A stretch of DNA of 32,590 bases from JAWOHX01 sp046484975 (GCA_046484975.1 JAWOHX010000014.1:1-32590); one strand, 5' to 3'; shown: positions 17,660 through 25,739, counted from the stretch's first letter. The notes: generated by a model not told the origin, from the sequence alone. Program-made: numbers and translations.

Positions 17660-18303
17660 AAGCAGTGATATTCGACATGGACGGGGTCCTGGTGGACTCC
17701 GAGGAGGCCATGGTGCGAAGCGCCATCCAGGCATTGGAGAGCTACGGCATCCATCCCGTGAAGGATGACTTCCTGGAATTTGTGGGCATGGGGGAAGACA
17801 TGTTCGTGGGTGGCGTGGCACGAAAACACGGACTGGAATATGTCATGGAGATGAAGGATCTGGCTTATCGCATCTATGTGGAAAAGGCAAAAGACCAGGT
17901 CATCGTCTTTGACGGCGCGAAGCATGTCCTGGAGCAGGCCAGGAAGGCCGGGTTGAAGCTGGCGGTGGCTTCCGCAGCAGACAGGATCAAGGTGGAGACC
18001 AACCTGGCGTGCATCGGAGTGGACACTGGCTTTTTTGACGGGATGGTGACGGGAAGCGAAATCACCAGGAAGAAACCCCATCCGGACATTTTCCTGGAAG
18101 CCGCCCGGATCATGGGGGTCCGGCCGGGAGACTGCGTGGTGGTGGAAGATGCCCTGAGCGGCATTGAGGCCGCGAAAAGGGCAGGCATGGCGGTCATTGC
18201 CGTAACCACAAGCTTCGACAGGGAAACCCTGGAGGAGGCCGGGCCGGACCGTGTGGCCTCATCCATCCGTCAGGCCTATGAATTGATCGGAGATTTTTTG
18301 TAA
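17650..18303 (+). CDS. HAD-superfamily phosphatase / beta-phosphoglucomutase-like protein
   Basis: A 217-residue HAD subfamily IA protein. Motif I is FDMDGVLVDS (8-17) with nucleophile Asp9 and acid/base Asp11. Motif II is Ser108 in VASAADR, motif III is the Lys of KKPHPDIF (141-148) and motif IV is VEDALSG (165-171). The DGVLVDSE start and cap region resemble beta-phosphoglucomutase and sugar phosphatases. The gene overlaps the end of the mannosidase gene by ten bases, so it is co-transcribed and may act on the released sugar phosphate. Mutase versus phosphatase activity is not resolved. Confidence 0.9.
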   Translation: MHVKAVIFDMDGVLVDSEEAMVRSAIQALESYGIHPVKDDFLEFVGMGEDMFVGGVARKHGLEYVMEMKDLAYRIYVEKAKDQVIVFDGAKHVLEQARKAGLKLAVASAADRIKVETNLACIGVDTGFFDGMVTGSEITRKKPHPDIFLEAARIMGVRPGDCVVVEDALSGIEAAKRAGMAVIAVTTSFDRETLEEAGPDRVASSIRQAYELIGDFL

Positions 18304-18315
18304 GGGAGAACGCCC

Positions 18316-20031
18316 ATGCTGGCTGCTGCCTTGGAATTCAACGAGACCAATGATGGGAGAACAGGTCCTGCCCATTGGGAACGGCTTGTTTCCAATGCCA
18401 GGGCACAGGGAGCAAATGCGCTGGTGTTTCCGGCATTCACGGGATGTCTGTCCAAAGACACGGAGGAATACCTGGAGCAGATGAGGCGGCTGTCGGATGT
18501 GTACGGGATGATCTTGTGCCCCGGAAGTTTTTATGAACGGAGCAACGGGGAAACATTCCATTCCTCCGTTGTTTTTTCGAGTGGAGAACTCCTGCTGAAG
18601 CAACGGCAGATCTACCTCTCAGGAAGGGAACGGGAAGAGGGGTTCCAACGGGGGACCACCGTGGGGACAGTTGATGTGGGCGGGTTCCGGCTGGGGTTGC
18701 TCCTTCCCTCGGATGTGTACCATCCCCAGGTATCCAGGGAACTGGCCCTGCTTGGCGTTGATGTGGTTTTCATCCCCGGGGGATATGCCAGGGAACGAAG
18801 TTGCACATCCGCGATCCGGGGAGTCTGGAGCCAGGTGCAGCAGAATTTGTTCTTCGCTGTGGAAAGCGGATTCAACGGCATGATGGGCAACACCCTGTAT
18901 GCCGCTGAAAGCATGATCCACGCCCCCCTTCTCATGACCGGGGGGGACGACGGCATCCTGGCGAGGTCCGGGGGAGAAAAAGAAATGGTTCTGGCCCGCC
19001 TGGACAAGGAAAAAAGAAAAGATGCCGTGGACAGATTCAATGTGATCGGCCGGCTCAATCCCCGGTTCTACCTGGCTGAGGGGCTCTTCCGGGGAACAGG
19101 CGGGACCAGGGCATCCGGTCACCTGCGCATCTCCATGGTCCAGAGGAGCATCCGCCCGGTGCGCAGCATCCGGGGATACCGCCGCATGGCGGAGGCCTTT
19201 GTGGCGCAGGCTTCCGGGGAAGGGTCGAAGCTGGTGGCTTTCCCGGAATACAACTTCCTGGACCTCTACGGGCTGCTCCCCGGTTTCAGGATCCTGGAGA
19301 AACACCTGGGTGCCGGGAAAGGGGGAAGCGGGGCAGGGGAAGGATTCCCCGGAGCGGTGTTTAGACTCCCCGCCAATCTCTTCAGGAGGATCATGGACAG
19401 AACTTTCTCCAGGCTGGCAAAAAAATATGGCATGTACGTGTATGCAGGGACCCATGTGCTTTTGGAAAGGAAAAAAATGTTCAATGCCGGGAGCCTGTAC
19501 GACCCCGGGGGGAAATGCATCGGAACCCAGAAAAAACTCCACCTGACGGATTTTGAGGCCGGGTGCGGTTTCTTTGAAGGGGACAGGCTGGAGGTATATC
19601 AGATTGAGGGCATCAAGCTTGCCATCCCCATCTGCATGGATGCCACCTATTTCGAGACCTTTTCTGTGGCCGTGAAAAAGGGATGCACCCTGGTGGTGGT
19701 TCCCATTGCCAACAACGAGGAATACAGTGTGACCAGGTCGTGCAGGGGGGTTTACACCCGTACCGGGGAGACAATGGTCTATGGTGCAAAGTCCGCCCTC
19801 ACAGGGACCATTGCCGGCATGCGCTTCACCGGGAAGGCCGGGGTGTTTTCCCCGTTTGTCCATGACAGTGGTGTCCTGGCCCTTGCCGGGGAACACGAAG
19901 GGGATGAGCTGGTCACTGCGGACCTTGATATGGAACTCCTGCTGAAAGAAGAAAAGGCAGTGGAATACGGAATGGACAAGAATGCATCCTACGAGGCCGG
20001 ATATGAACAAAGGGTGTATGGTGGCCGGTGA
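18316..20031 (+). CDS. tandem nitrilase-fold (carbon-nitrogen hydrolase) protein with inactive N-terminal half
   Basis: A 571-residue protein made of two carbon-nitrogen hydrolase domains. The C-terminal domain (about 268-545) has the full Glu-Lys-Cys triad: Glu311 in VAFPEYN, Lys408 in QKKLHL and Cys440 in PICMDATYF. The N-terminal domain (about 1-255) aligns with it but has Ala40 in VFPAF, Gln98 in QRQIYL and Ser132 in LLPSDVYHP, so all three catalytic positions are lost. Most nitrilases have one domain of 260-340 residues. The start has GGGAGAA six bases upstream and follows the HAD gene by 12 bases. The substrate is unknown; an amide or N-carbamoyl compound is likely. The N-half may serve as a built-in dimer partner. 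Confidence 0.85.
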   Translation: MLAAALEFNETNDGRTGPAHWERLVSNARAQGANALVFPAFTGCLSKDTEEYLEQMRRLSDVYGMILCPGSFYERSNGETFHSSVVFSSGELLLKQRQIYLSGREREEGFQRGTTVGTVDVGGFRLGLLLPSDVYHPQVSRELALLGVDVVFIPGGYARERSCTSAIRGVWSQVQQNLFFAVESGFNGMMGNTLYAAESMIHAPLLMTGGDDGILARSGGEKEMVLARLDKEKRKDAVDRFNVIGRLNPRFYLAEGLFRGTGGTRASGHLRISMVQRSIRPVRSIRGYRRMAEAFVAQASGEGSKLVAFPEYNFLDLYGLLPGFRILEKHLGAGKGGSGAGEGFPGAVFRLPANLFRRIMDRTFSRLAKKYGMYVYAGTHVLLERKKMFNAGSLYDPGGKCIGTQKKLHLTDFEAGCGFFEGDRLEVYQIEGIKLAIPICMDATYFETFSVAVKKGCTLVVVPIANNEEYSVTRSCRGVYTRTGETMVYGAKSALTGTIAGMRFTGKAGVFSPFVHDSGVLALAGEHEGDELVTADLDMELLLKEEKAVEYGMDKNASYEAGYEQRVYGGR

Positions 20032-20051
20032 TGCATGAAATACCGTCAGGT

Positions 20052-20080
20052 TTGTCCACCCCCGGGTTTGATGATATACT
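20052..20080 (+). promoter_or_regulatory. sigma-A promoter of the lipoprotein gene
   Basis: TTGTCC (20052-20057) and TATACT (20075-20080) are separated by 17 bases, close to the sigma-A consensus. It lies after the nitrilase stop and about 60 bases before the lipoprotein start. Confidence 0.65.
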
Positions 20081-20141
20081 CAACGTAAGTATGCACATCA
20101 GAAGTCATTATCATCTTTATTCACAGAAAGGAAAGGAAGCG

Positions 20142-20660
20142 ATGAAAAAATCATTGGCGATTCTGATGGTGGTGGCCCTGACGATCCTGATGGCCGGCTG
20201 CAAAATCTCAGCACCGGCCCCGGGAGGACAGGCAACCCCTACTCCCCAAGCCACAGATCCCTCCCAGGCAACCAATGGGGAGGACCTGAACAACGGATTC
20301 ACCCCCCTGCCTGAGGAGTGGCTCCGATATCCCGGGGCGAAGACCCTTGATTCCATGCCTTATGATTATGAGATCGATTTCAGGAACATGAAGGTGACGT
20401 CGAGATCATGGAGTCTGCTGGCACCGGATGACGTCCCGCCCGGGAGGGAGGGCTGGTTGAAGGTGCTGGAATACTATGACTCCCAGGCCGCCCTGCGGAA
20501 TGATTTCGAACAGAAGGAGGACTCCCAGGGAACCTATGTCTGGGGAGCCTATGAGCTCTTTGTGGACGGCGATACAGACATAGATGACGACGACCGCTTC
20601 AACATCTGGCTCCGGCTCGAGAAGATTGAGCCCATCGATCCGGACAAACCGGTGACCTGA
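20142..20660 (+). CDS. putative secreted lipoprotein of unknown function
   Basis: A 172-residue protein with a clear lipoprotein signal: KK at the N-terminus, a hydrophobic core and the lipobox LMAG-Cys20. A Thr/Pro-rich linker follows (TPTPQATDPSQAT), as is common for Gram-positive lipoproteins anchored to the outer face of the membrane. The mature part is acidic, with a DTDIDDDDR stretch near the C-terminus, and is not recognised. The ATG at 20142 has GGAAAGGAAG just upstream; the frame is open further back, but only this start gives a signal peptide. The gene has its own promoter and terminator and appears to be monocistronic. Confidence 0.82.
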   Translation: MKKSLAILMVVALTILMAGCKISAPAPGGQATPTPQATDPSQATNGEDLNNGFTPLPEEWLRYPGAKTLDSMPYDYEIDFRNMKVTSRSWSLLAPDDVPPGREGWLKVLEYYDSQAALRNDFEQKEDSQGTYVWGAYELFVDGDTDIDDDDRFNIWLRLEKIEPIDPDKPVT

Positions 20661-20689
20661 GGCAACAAACGCCGGTCATGACGGCATGT

Positions 20690-20726
20690 GGCCCGGGGCC
20701 ATGCACCCCGGGCCTTTTCCTTTTAA
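20690..20726 (+). terminator. Rho-independent terminator after the lipoprotein gene
   Basis: A perfect 9-base stem GGCCCGGGG (20690-20698) / CCCCGGGCC (20706-20714) with a 7-base loop is followed by TTTTCCTTTT. Confidence 0.88.
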
Positions 20727-20763
20727 GCCTCCGGAAAGGATGGGAAACCCCGGGGGTTTTTGA

Positions 20764-20769
20764 TATAAT
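20764..20769 (+). promoter_or_regulatory. -10 element (TATAAT) before the alpha/beta hydrolase gene
   Basis: A perfect TATAAT sits 20 bases before the ATG at 20790. The -35 position (around 20741-20746, TGGGAA) is weak, so activation or another sigma factor may be needed. The leader would be very short. Confidence 0.45.
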
Positions 20770-20789
20770 GAAATCAATGGAGGGATGAC

Positions 20790-21620
20790 ATGCTGTATCA
20801 TGCACGGGAAGAATCTGTATGCCTGGATGGAACGGACATGCATTTCGCACGTTTCGGGACGGGAAGTAAGCCACTGGTCATCATCATCGGCCTGTTGGAC
20901 GGGCTCAAGACGGTGCAAGGCCATGCACTCATCCTTGCCGGGTTCTACCGGATCTTCGGAAAGGCTTTCGATGTCTGCGTGTTCGCCCGGAAGGACAACC
21001 TGCAGCCGGGGTACTCCATCCACGACATGGCGAGGGACCAGAAGCTGGCCATGGACAAGCTGGGGATCACCTCCGCCCATGTGGTGGGAATCTCCCAGGG
21101 GGGGATGATTGCCCAGTGGCTTGCGATCGACTACCCGGAGGCGGTGAAGAAACTTGTGATCGGGGTATCCTTGTCCCGCCCCAACCCCACGGTGACCGAG
21201 GTCCTGAGGAAATGGGTGGAGATCGCGGAGCGTGAGGATTACTCGGCCCTGATGGACGACAACATGAGGAAGACATATATCGGCAAGCGTTACAGGGTGT
21301 TCAAGCGGCTGATCCCGTTGCTCAAACTCATAGAGGGAGACGGATCCTTTGAGAGGTTCCGCATCCAGGCCCAGGCATGCATGGCACATGATGCCTACGG
21401 GCAGCTGGACCGGATCAAGGCCCCCACGCTGATTTTGGGCGGGAAGAAGGACAGGATCACCGGGCCTGATAGCTCCGAGGAGATGGCAAAGAGAATCCCG
21501 AACAGCAGGATCTTCATGTACAGGGACCTGGGACATGGCGCATACATGGAGACAAGGGACTTCAACCGCAGGATCCTGGCATTCCTGAAAAGGCGCAGTG
21601 ATGGAAGGAAGGGGAAATGA
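20790..21620 (+). CDS. alpha/beta-fold hydrolase
   Basis: A 276-residue cytoplasmic alpha/beta hydrolase. The nucleophile elbow is GISQGG (100-105) with Ser102. The acid is probably Asp221 in GGKKDRITG and the base His249 in DLGHGAY, so the triad is complete. The middle cap region is helical (about 135-200). The start has GGAGGG seven bases upstream. The 3' end overlaps the HTH gene as ATGA, so these two are coupled. The substrate is unknown; esters, lactones or a signalling ester are all possible. Confidence 0.9.
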   Translation: MLYHAREESVCLDGTDMHFARFGTGSKPLVIIIGLLDGLKTVQGHALILAGFYRIFGKAFDVCVFARKDNLQPGYSIHDMARDQKLAMDKLGITSAHVVGISQGGMIAQWLAIDYPEAVKKLVIGVSLSRPNPTVTEVLRKWVEIAEREDYSALMDDNMRKTYIGKRYRVFKRLIPLLKLIEGDGSFERFRIQAQACMAHDAYGQLDRIKAPTLILGGKKDRITGPDSSEEMAKRIPNSRIFMYRDLGHGAYMETRDFNRRILAFLKRRSDGRKGK

Positions 21621-22051
21621 CCGCAGGAGAGAACAACCTCACCAAGGAACTGCTGAATGAGATCATGAACAGCAGGGAACTCACGGATTTCCTGGAGAAC
21701 AACAAGGAACGCTTCATACACATGAGCCTTTCCAAATACCTGCTCAAGCTGATCCACGAGAAGAACATCCCCATATCAGAGATCATCCAACATACCACCA
21801 TCGAGAAAAGCTACATGTATCAGATCCTCAACGGAAGAAGGAATCCCAGCCGGAACAAGCTTCTTCAGATGGTCATCGCCATGGGCCTGGACATCGAGGA
21901 GACCCAAAACCTTCTGAAAATCGGGAATATGGGGATTCTGTACGCCAAGGCCCCCCGGGATGTGGCAATCATCTACAGCATCAAAAACAAATATTCTTTG
22001 ATCCAGACACAGGTTGTGCTGGAGGAATTCGGATTTGAACTGCTGGACTGA
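21617..22051 (+). CDS. XRE/Cro-type helix-turn-helix protein
   Basis: A 144-residue protein with a Cro/CI-like helix-turn-helix at about residues 39-102 (SKYLLKLIHEK through GLDIEETQNLL, with YMYQILNGRRNPSRNKL as the recognition region). The C-terminal part, about 105-144, is predicted helical and not recognised. The start is translationally coupled to the upstream hydrolase (ATGA). The next gene is a PP2C phosphatase, so this protein may be a regulator controlled by phosphorylation. Its target is unknown. Confidence 0.82.
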   Translation: MTAGENNLTKELLNEIMNSRELTDFLENNKERFIHMSLSKYLLKLIHEKNIPISEIIQHTTIEKSYMYQILNGRRNPSRNKLLQMVIAMGLDIEETQNLLKIGNMGILYAKAPRDVAIIYSIKNKYSLIQTQVVLEEFGFELLD

Positions 22052-22065
22052 AGGCATTGTGCAAA

Positions 22066-22095
22066 ATGACAACCCTTTCCCGGAACGGATAAATT
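22066..22095 (+). promoter_or_regulatory. possible promoter before the second PP2C gene
   Basis: ATGACA (22066-22071) and TAAATT (22090-22095) are 18 bases apart in the 76-base gap after the HTH gene. The match is moderate, and read-through from the HTH gene is equally possible. Confidence 0.3.
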
Positions 22096-22127
22096 AAAAT
22101 GGCATCATCAAAGACGGGGAGACTGTT

Positions 22128-22853
22128 TTGATTGATTATGCAACCCTGACAAAAATCGGACAACGGAATGAAAACCAGGATGCCTTCGGTCATGCCGGCA
22201 AGGATGGATGCCATTGTTTCGTTGTATGTGACGGTCTGGGGGGATATGAGAAAGGGGGCATTGCTGCCTGGCAAGCGGTGGAGGCGGTTTTGTCCGGTTT
22301 TCACCGGCGACCGGTGTTCTCGGAAGAAAACGCATGCAACCTTGTGAATCAGGCCCGGGACAGGATCCTGGAGCTACAGAAGGAACACTCCTGCCCCCAA
22401 GGCCTGATGACCACCATCGCCCTGATCCTTGTGGGGGAAGGCGGGATTCTTGCCAACCATGTCGGCGACACCCGCATCTATGTGTTCGACAAAGACAGTC
22501 GCACCCTCTACCAAAGCACAGACCACAGCCTGGTGCAGGCCATGAAGGAGCATCCTCAAATGTACAGGCCGGATGAGCATGATGCCCTTGACCGCAATAT
22601 TCTCCTGAGGGCCCTGGGCATGGAGGGGGGAAAACTGAAGCATTCGGTGCAGCTGATTCATCCAGAAGGCCGTGCCGCTGTTCTCATCTGTTCCGACGGC
22701 TTCTGGGAGCATCTTTCGGAATATGACACCACACAGGGATTGTCCTTCGGGAATACTGCGGGAGAATGGCTTTCCAGGATGACAAAGACCGTGGAGTCGG
22801 GGAAAACAGGACCCAATGCCGACAATTATACCGCCATTGCATTGATTCTATAG
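22128..22853 (+). CDS. second PP2C-type protein phosphatase
   Basis: A 241-residue PPM-family phosphatase, distinct from the one next to prkC. Metal-site motifs are VCDGLGGYEKGG (33-44, Asp35), HVGDTRIYVFD (111-121), CSDGFWEHL (188-196, Asp190) and NADNYTA (230-236, Asp232). The start is TTG at 22128 with GGGGAG seven bases upstream, giving the expected N-terminus with NENQDAF. No kinase gene is adjacent, unlike the first phosphatase. It follows an HTH gene. Its substrate could be that regulator or a target of PrkC. Confidence 0.92.
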   Translation: MIDYATLTKIGQRNENQDAFGHAGKDGCHCFVVCDGLGGYEKGGIAAWQAVEAVLSGFHRRPVFSEENACNLVNQARDRILELQKEHSCPQGLMTTIALILVGEGGILANHVGDTRIYVFDKDSRTLYQSTDHSLVQAMKEHPQMYRPDEHDALDRNILLRALGMEGGKLKHSVQLIHPEGRAAVLICSDGFWEHLSEYDTTQGLSFGNTAGEWLSRMTKTVESGKTGPNADNYTAIALIL

Positions 22854-22866
22854 AAAACCGGGGATT

Positions 22867-22895
22867 CCCGGCAGGTTTTCATGAAAACATCCGGG
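22867..22895. repeat. strong inverted repeat between PP2C and pcm genes
   Basis: CCCGG (22867-22871) pairs with CCGGG (22891-22895) around an inner arm pair GTTTTCA / TGAAAAC; the core GTTTTCATGAAAAC is a perfect 14-base palindrome. No T-run follows on the plus strand, so it is not a standard terminator. It may be an operator or an RNA processing or pausing hairpin. Confidence 0.55.
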
Positions 22896-22923
22896 CAGAT
22901 TGAAGAATGCCGATGAATTGGTT

Positions 22924-23571
22924 ATGATGGAAGGGGATCAATGGTTCCCGGAGGAGGCATGGGATGATATGGAACGGAAAAAAAGCTTGAAGGATTTTTT
23001 TCATGACCTGGACCGTTCCCTGTTCATCAGCAGGGACCTTTCGGAATACGCCCGTTGCGACCACCCCTTGCCCATCGGACATGGGCAGACCATCTCCCAG
23101 CCCAGCCTGGTATGCAGCATGGTGGAAGCGCTGGAGATTCAACCAGGATCCCGGATTCTTGAGATCGGGACAGGTTCTGGTTACCAGACTGCTTTTTTGG
23201 CGGAGTACGGAAAAGAAGTCTATACCGTGGAACGGATCGATGAGCTGGCCTCGGAAGCCAGGGACAGGCTTCACGCCCTCGGCTATCGGAATATATGGTA
23301 CAGGACGGGGGACGGCAGCGAAGGCTGGCCCGCCCATGCGCCATATGACAGGATCATCGTGTCGGCGGCACCTGCGACGGTTCCGGAACCTCTCGTTGAG
23401 CAACTGTCAAGGGGAGGGCGGATGGTGATTCCCGTGGGAAGAAGGCATGCACAGGAGCTGACCCTCATTGAAAAAGACATGTCCGGACAAATCAACCGCA
23501 AAGTGCTGGACCACGTTGTCTTTGTGGAGTTCGTTGGAAAATACGGGTGGAGCGGGGAGGACATGACATGA
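22924..23571 (+). CDS. pcm: protein-L-isoaspartate O-methyltransferase
   Basis: It repairs isoaspartyl residues in aged proteins by SAM-dependent methylation. Diagnostic sequence is LPIGHGQTISQPSLVCSM followed by the SAM loop LEIGTGSGYQTAFLAE. The later conserved GWPAHAPYDRIIVSAA and GGRMVIPVG are also present. The full open frame begins at a TTG (22900), but that lies only five bases after a hairpin and has no ribosome site. I give the ATG at 22924. The ATG at 22969 has the best upstream site (GGAGGAGG, 11 bases away) and would shorten the N-terminus to about 16 residues before the conserved LFI. The 3' end overlaps the next gene as ATGA. Confidence 0.9.
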   Translation: MMEGDQWFPEEAWDDMERKKSLKDFFHDLDRSLFISRDLSEYARCDHPLPIGHGQTISQPSLVCSMVEALEIQPGSRILEIGTGSGYQTAFLAEYGKEVYTVERIDELASEARDRLHALGYRNIWYRTGDGSEGWPAHAPYDRIIVSAAPATVPEPLVEQLSRGGRMVIPVGRRHAQELTLIEKDMSGQINRKVLDHVVFVEFVGKYGWSGEDMT

Positions 23572-24596
23572 ATTTACTGGTCTGGGTGGGCATCATCCTG
23601 TGCCTTTCCCAATCGGCCATGCTCTCAGGGTTAAACCTGGCCTTTTTCAGTTTGAGCAAGCTATCCCTCGAAATAGAGGCGGGAAAAGGAAACAGGAAGG
23701 CCGTTAGGGTCCTTGCCATGAGGGAGGATTCCAACTTCATCCTCACTACAATCCTTTGGTCCAATGTGGCGGCAAACGTGCTCCTGGCACTTCTGTCCGG
23801 TTCTGTGCTGGCGGGGATGTCCGCTTTTTTGTTTTCCACGGTGGTGATTACACTCGCTGGGGAAATCCTTCCCCAGGCATATTTTTCCCGCCATGCATTG
23901 AAGACATCATCATTTTTCATCCCGGTTTTAAAAACCTATCAGATTCTGCTGTTTGTTCTTGCCAAACCCACGGCCATGGTCCTGGACAAATGGCTGGGCA
24001 AGGAGGGCATCCAGTTTTTCAAGGAACAGGATTTTCGGGAACTCATCAATATGCATATGAAGGAAGGCATGACCGATATCCATAGAATGGAAGGCACCGG
24101 AGCGTTGAATTTCCTGGAACTGGATGACATGGACATTTCGGAAGAAGGGGAAGCATTGAATCCAAAAAGCATCATATGCATTGGTTTCACAGTAGAAAAG
24201 CCTGTGTTTCCGGATATCAGTCGTACCACCAGCGATGTGTTCTTGAATCAGGTCAAGGAGTCGGGGAAAAAGTGGGTGATCCTCACGGATGAGGATGGAG
24301 AACCGCGAATTGCCCTGGATGCAGACCAATTCATCAGGAACGCCTTGTTCACCGATGAGGAATTCCTTCCCATGAGCCACTGCCACCGACCAATCGTCAT
24401 CAGGGACGACAATGCAACTCTTGGTGAAATCATCCCCCGGTTCAAGGTGGACCCTTTGCATGGGGAGGATGATGTGATTGACGAGGACATCATCCTGATA
24501 TGGGGGAAAGATAAGAAAATCATCACCGGCTCAGACATCCTGGGCAGGCTTCTGAGGGGCATTGTCCGGAACAAGGGCATGAAGGGAGGCCCCTGA
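23568..24596 (+). CDS. CNNM/DUF21-domain membrane protein (CorC/HlyC-related)
   Basis: A 342-residue membrane protein with an N-terminal CNNM (DUF21) transmembrane domain. Hydrophobic helices lie near 3-22, 58-82, 84-101 and 115-134. The family motifs SGLNLAFFSLS (20-30), ILWSNVAANVLL (62-73) and GEILPQA (98-104) are present. A cytoplasmic region from about 190 to 335 fits a degenerate CBS-domain pair. No CorC transporter-associated domain follows. Family members are linked to magnesium or other divalent-cation export. The ATG at 23568 overlaps the pcm stop and has GGGGAGG eight bases upstream. Confidence 0.88.
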   Translation: MNLLVWVGIILCLSQSAMLSGLNLAFFSLSKLSLEIEAGKGNRKAVRVLAMREDSNFILTTILWSNVAANVLLALLSGSVLAGMSAFLFSTVVITLAGEILPQAYFSRHALKTSSFFIPVLKTYQILLFVLAKPTAMVLDKWLGKEGIQFFKEQDFRELINMHMKEGMTDIHRMEGTGALNFLELDDMDISEEGEALNPKSIICIGFTVEKPVFPDISRTTSDVFLNQVKESGKKWVILTDEDGEPRIALDADQFIRNALFTDEEFLPMSHCHRPIVIRDDNATLGEIIPRFKVDPLHGEDDVIDEDIILIWGKDKKIITGSDILGRLLRGIVRNKGMKGGP

Positions 24597-24679
24597 CCTG
24601 CAGGGTTCCGTAAAATATCCCTTTTCTATGGCGAAAAGGCCGCACACCTGTTAAAATGGAAAAAAGAAATCATACGAAA

Positions 24680-24696
24680 GGCAGGTTTTGCCTGCC
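24680..24696 (+). promoter_or_regulatory. hairpin in the leader of the polytopic membrane protein gene
   Basis: GGCAGG (24680-24685) and CCTGCC (24691-24696) pair around a TTTTG loop, four bases before the GGAAAGG ribosome site. The rest of the 118-base gap has only weak -10-like sequences (TAAAAT near 24613, TTAAAAT near 24651). The hairpin may insulate or control translation. Confidence 0.4.
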
Positions 24697-24714
24697 AATG
24701 GAAAGGGATGCATC

Positions 24715-25716
24715 ATGAGGCCGGCGCAAGAAAAATTTTCATTCAAGACCTTCTACATCGGGTTCACCCTCCTGGCCGCCACCACCCTTCTGCTCTTCGG
24801 GCTGTCGGCGGGGACGGCACTGGCAGACATGGTCCTGCCAGGACTGGTGCTTCTGCTGTCCCTGGCGGGGATGCTGCACACCCTGCGCGGCGAACTGGTG
24901 GACAATCTGCGTTCCCTGAAAAAGGAAATACCTTTCAGCATGGAAAACATCCTGTTGTTCACAGCAGTTGCCGGAGGTGCGGTCATCACTTACGGCATCA
25001 GCATTTATGGTGGATTGGGTCCTGTGGTGGCTTCGGGACTCATTGGCGTCGCAGCGGCCATATTGCTGCCCCGGCATGCCGTCGCGATTTTCTGCGGATC
25101 CTTCGCAGGCATGAGCAGTAATCTCCTGCTGCCTCCCGGATCCCTGTTTCTGGCCGGAGTGATCTCAGGCATTGTTTACATATTGGCCAGGAATGTTTTG
25201 GTTGGTTTCGGAGGGAAGCTGGGAACCATTGCATTCACAGGCTGCGTGATTGCCGCTCTTGCCACCGGCAGGACCATCACCGGCATCGCTGTGGCCGGCT
25301 GGGAGGAAGGCTTGCTGCTGGTGCTGTTCTCGGTGTTGGGCGGAGTTGCAACCTACAGTATGGCAGTCAGATTGAAGATGAGCTCCGTCCTTGCTTCGGG
25401 TCTTGTGGGAGTCTTTGCCGGTGTGGTCCTTCCCCTGGTGTTTCCGGAAACTGGAAATTCCCTGGCTGTCATGGTATTCTGCGCTTCCTTCATGGGGATG
25501 TCCAGCCCCGAACGCATGAGAAACGAAATTTTTATCGCACTGGCCGGGATATTCGCAGGGCTTGCATTCATCTATTCTGCTCCCTGGCAAGGGGCAGGGG
25601 GCAAGCTGGGAACCATCGCCTTCGGCAGCGTCCTGGCGGTCAGGGGGTTCATGGACATGGCTTCAGGAATCAAAGCAAAGCTCTCCAATAGAAGGATACC
25701 CACCACCCGGGAATGA
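24715..25716 (+). CDS. polytopic membrane protein with internal duplication, unknown function
   Basis: A very hydrophobic 333-residue protein with about ten membrane segments. Two helices precede a soluble loop (about 58-77), then two related halves follow. The first half (about 81-185) and the second (about 202-312) share VASGLIG / LASGLVG (105-111, 226-232), FAGMSS / FMGMSS (130-135, 259-264) and GGKLGTIAF in both (166-174 and 295-303). Such an inverted or tandem two-repeat layout is typical of small-molecule transporters and channels, but I do not recognise the family. I chose the ATG at 24715, which has GGAAAGGGA upstream. It appears to be monocistronic. Confidence 0.8.
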   Translation: MRPAQEKFSFKTFYIGFTLLAATTLLLFGLSAGTALADMVLPGLVLLLSLAGMLHTLRGELVDNLRSLKKEIPFSMENILLFTAVAGGAVITYGISIYGGLGPVVASGLIGVAAAILLPRHAVAIFCGSFAGMSSNLLLPPGSLFLAGVISGIVYILARNVLVGFGGKLGTIAFTGCVIAALATGRTITGIAVAGWEEGLLLVLFSVLGGVATYSMAVRLKMSSVLASGLVGVFAGVVLPLVFPETGNSLAVMVFCASFMGMSSPERMRNEIFIALAGIFAGLAFIYSAPWQGAGGKLGTIAFGSVLAVRGFMDMASGIKAKLSNRRIPTTRE

Positions 25717-25739
25717 CCTGGAGAAAGTCCATTGCGTGA

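Noticed and set aside
18619..20010. Long minus-strand open frame opposite the double nitrilase gene
   Set aside because: It is antisense to a gene with clear nitrilase motifs, has no sensible start site and its composition is that of a shadow frame.
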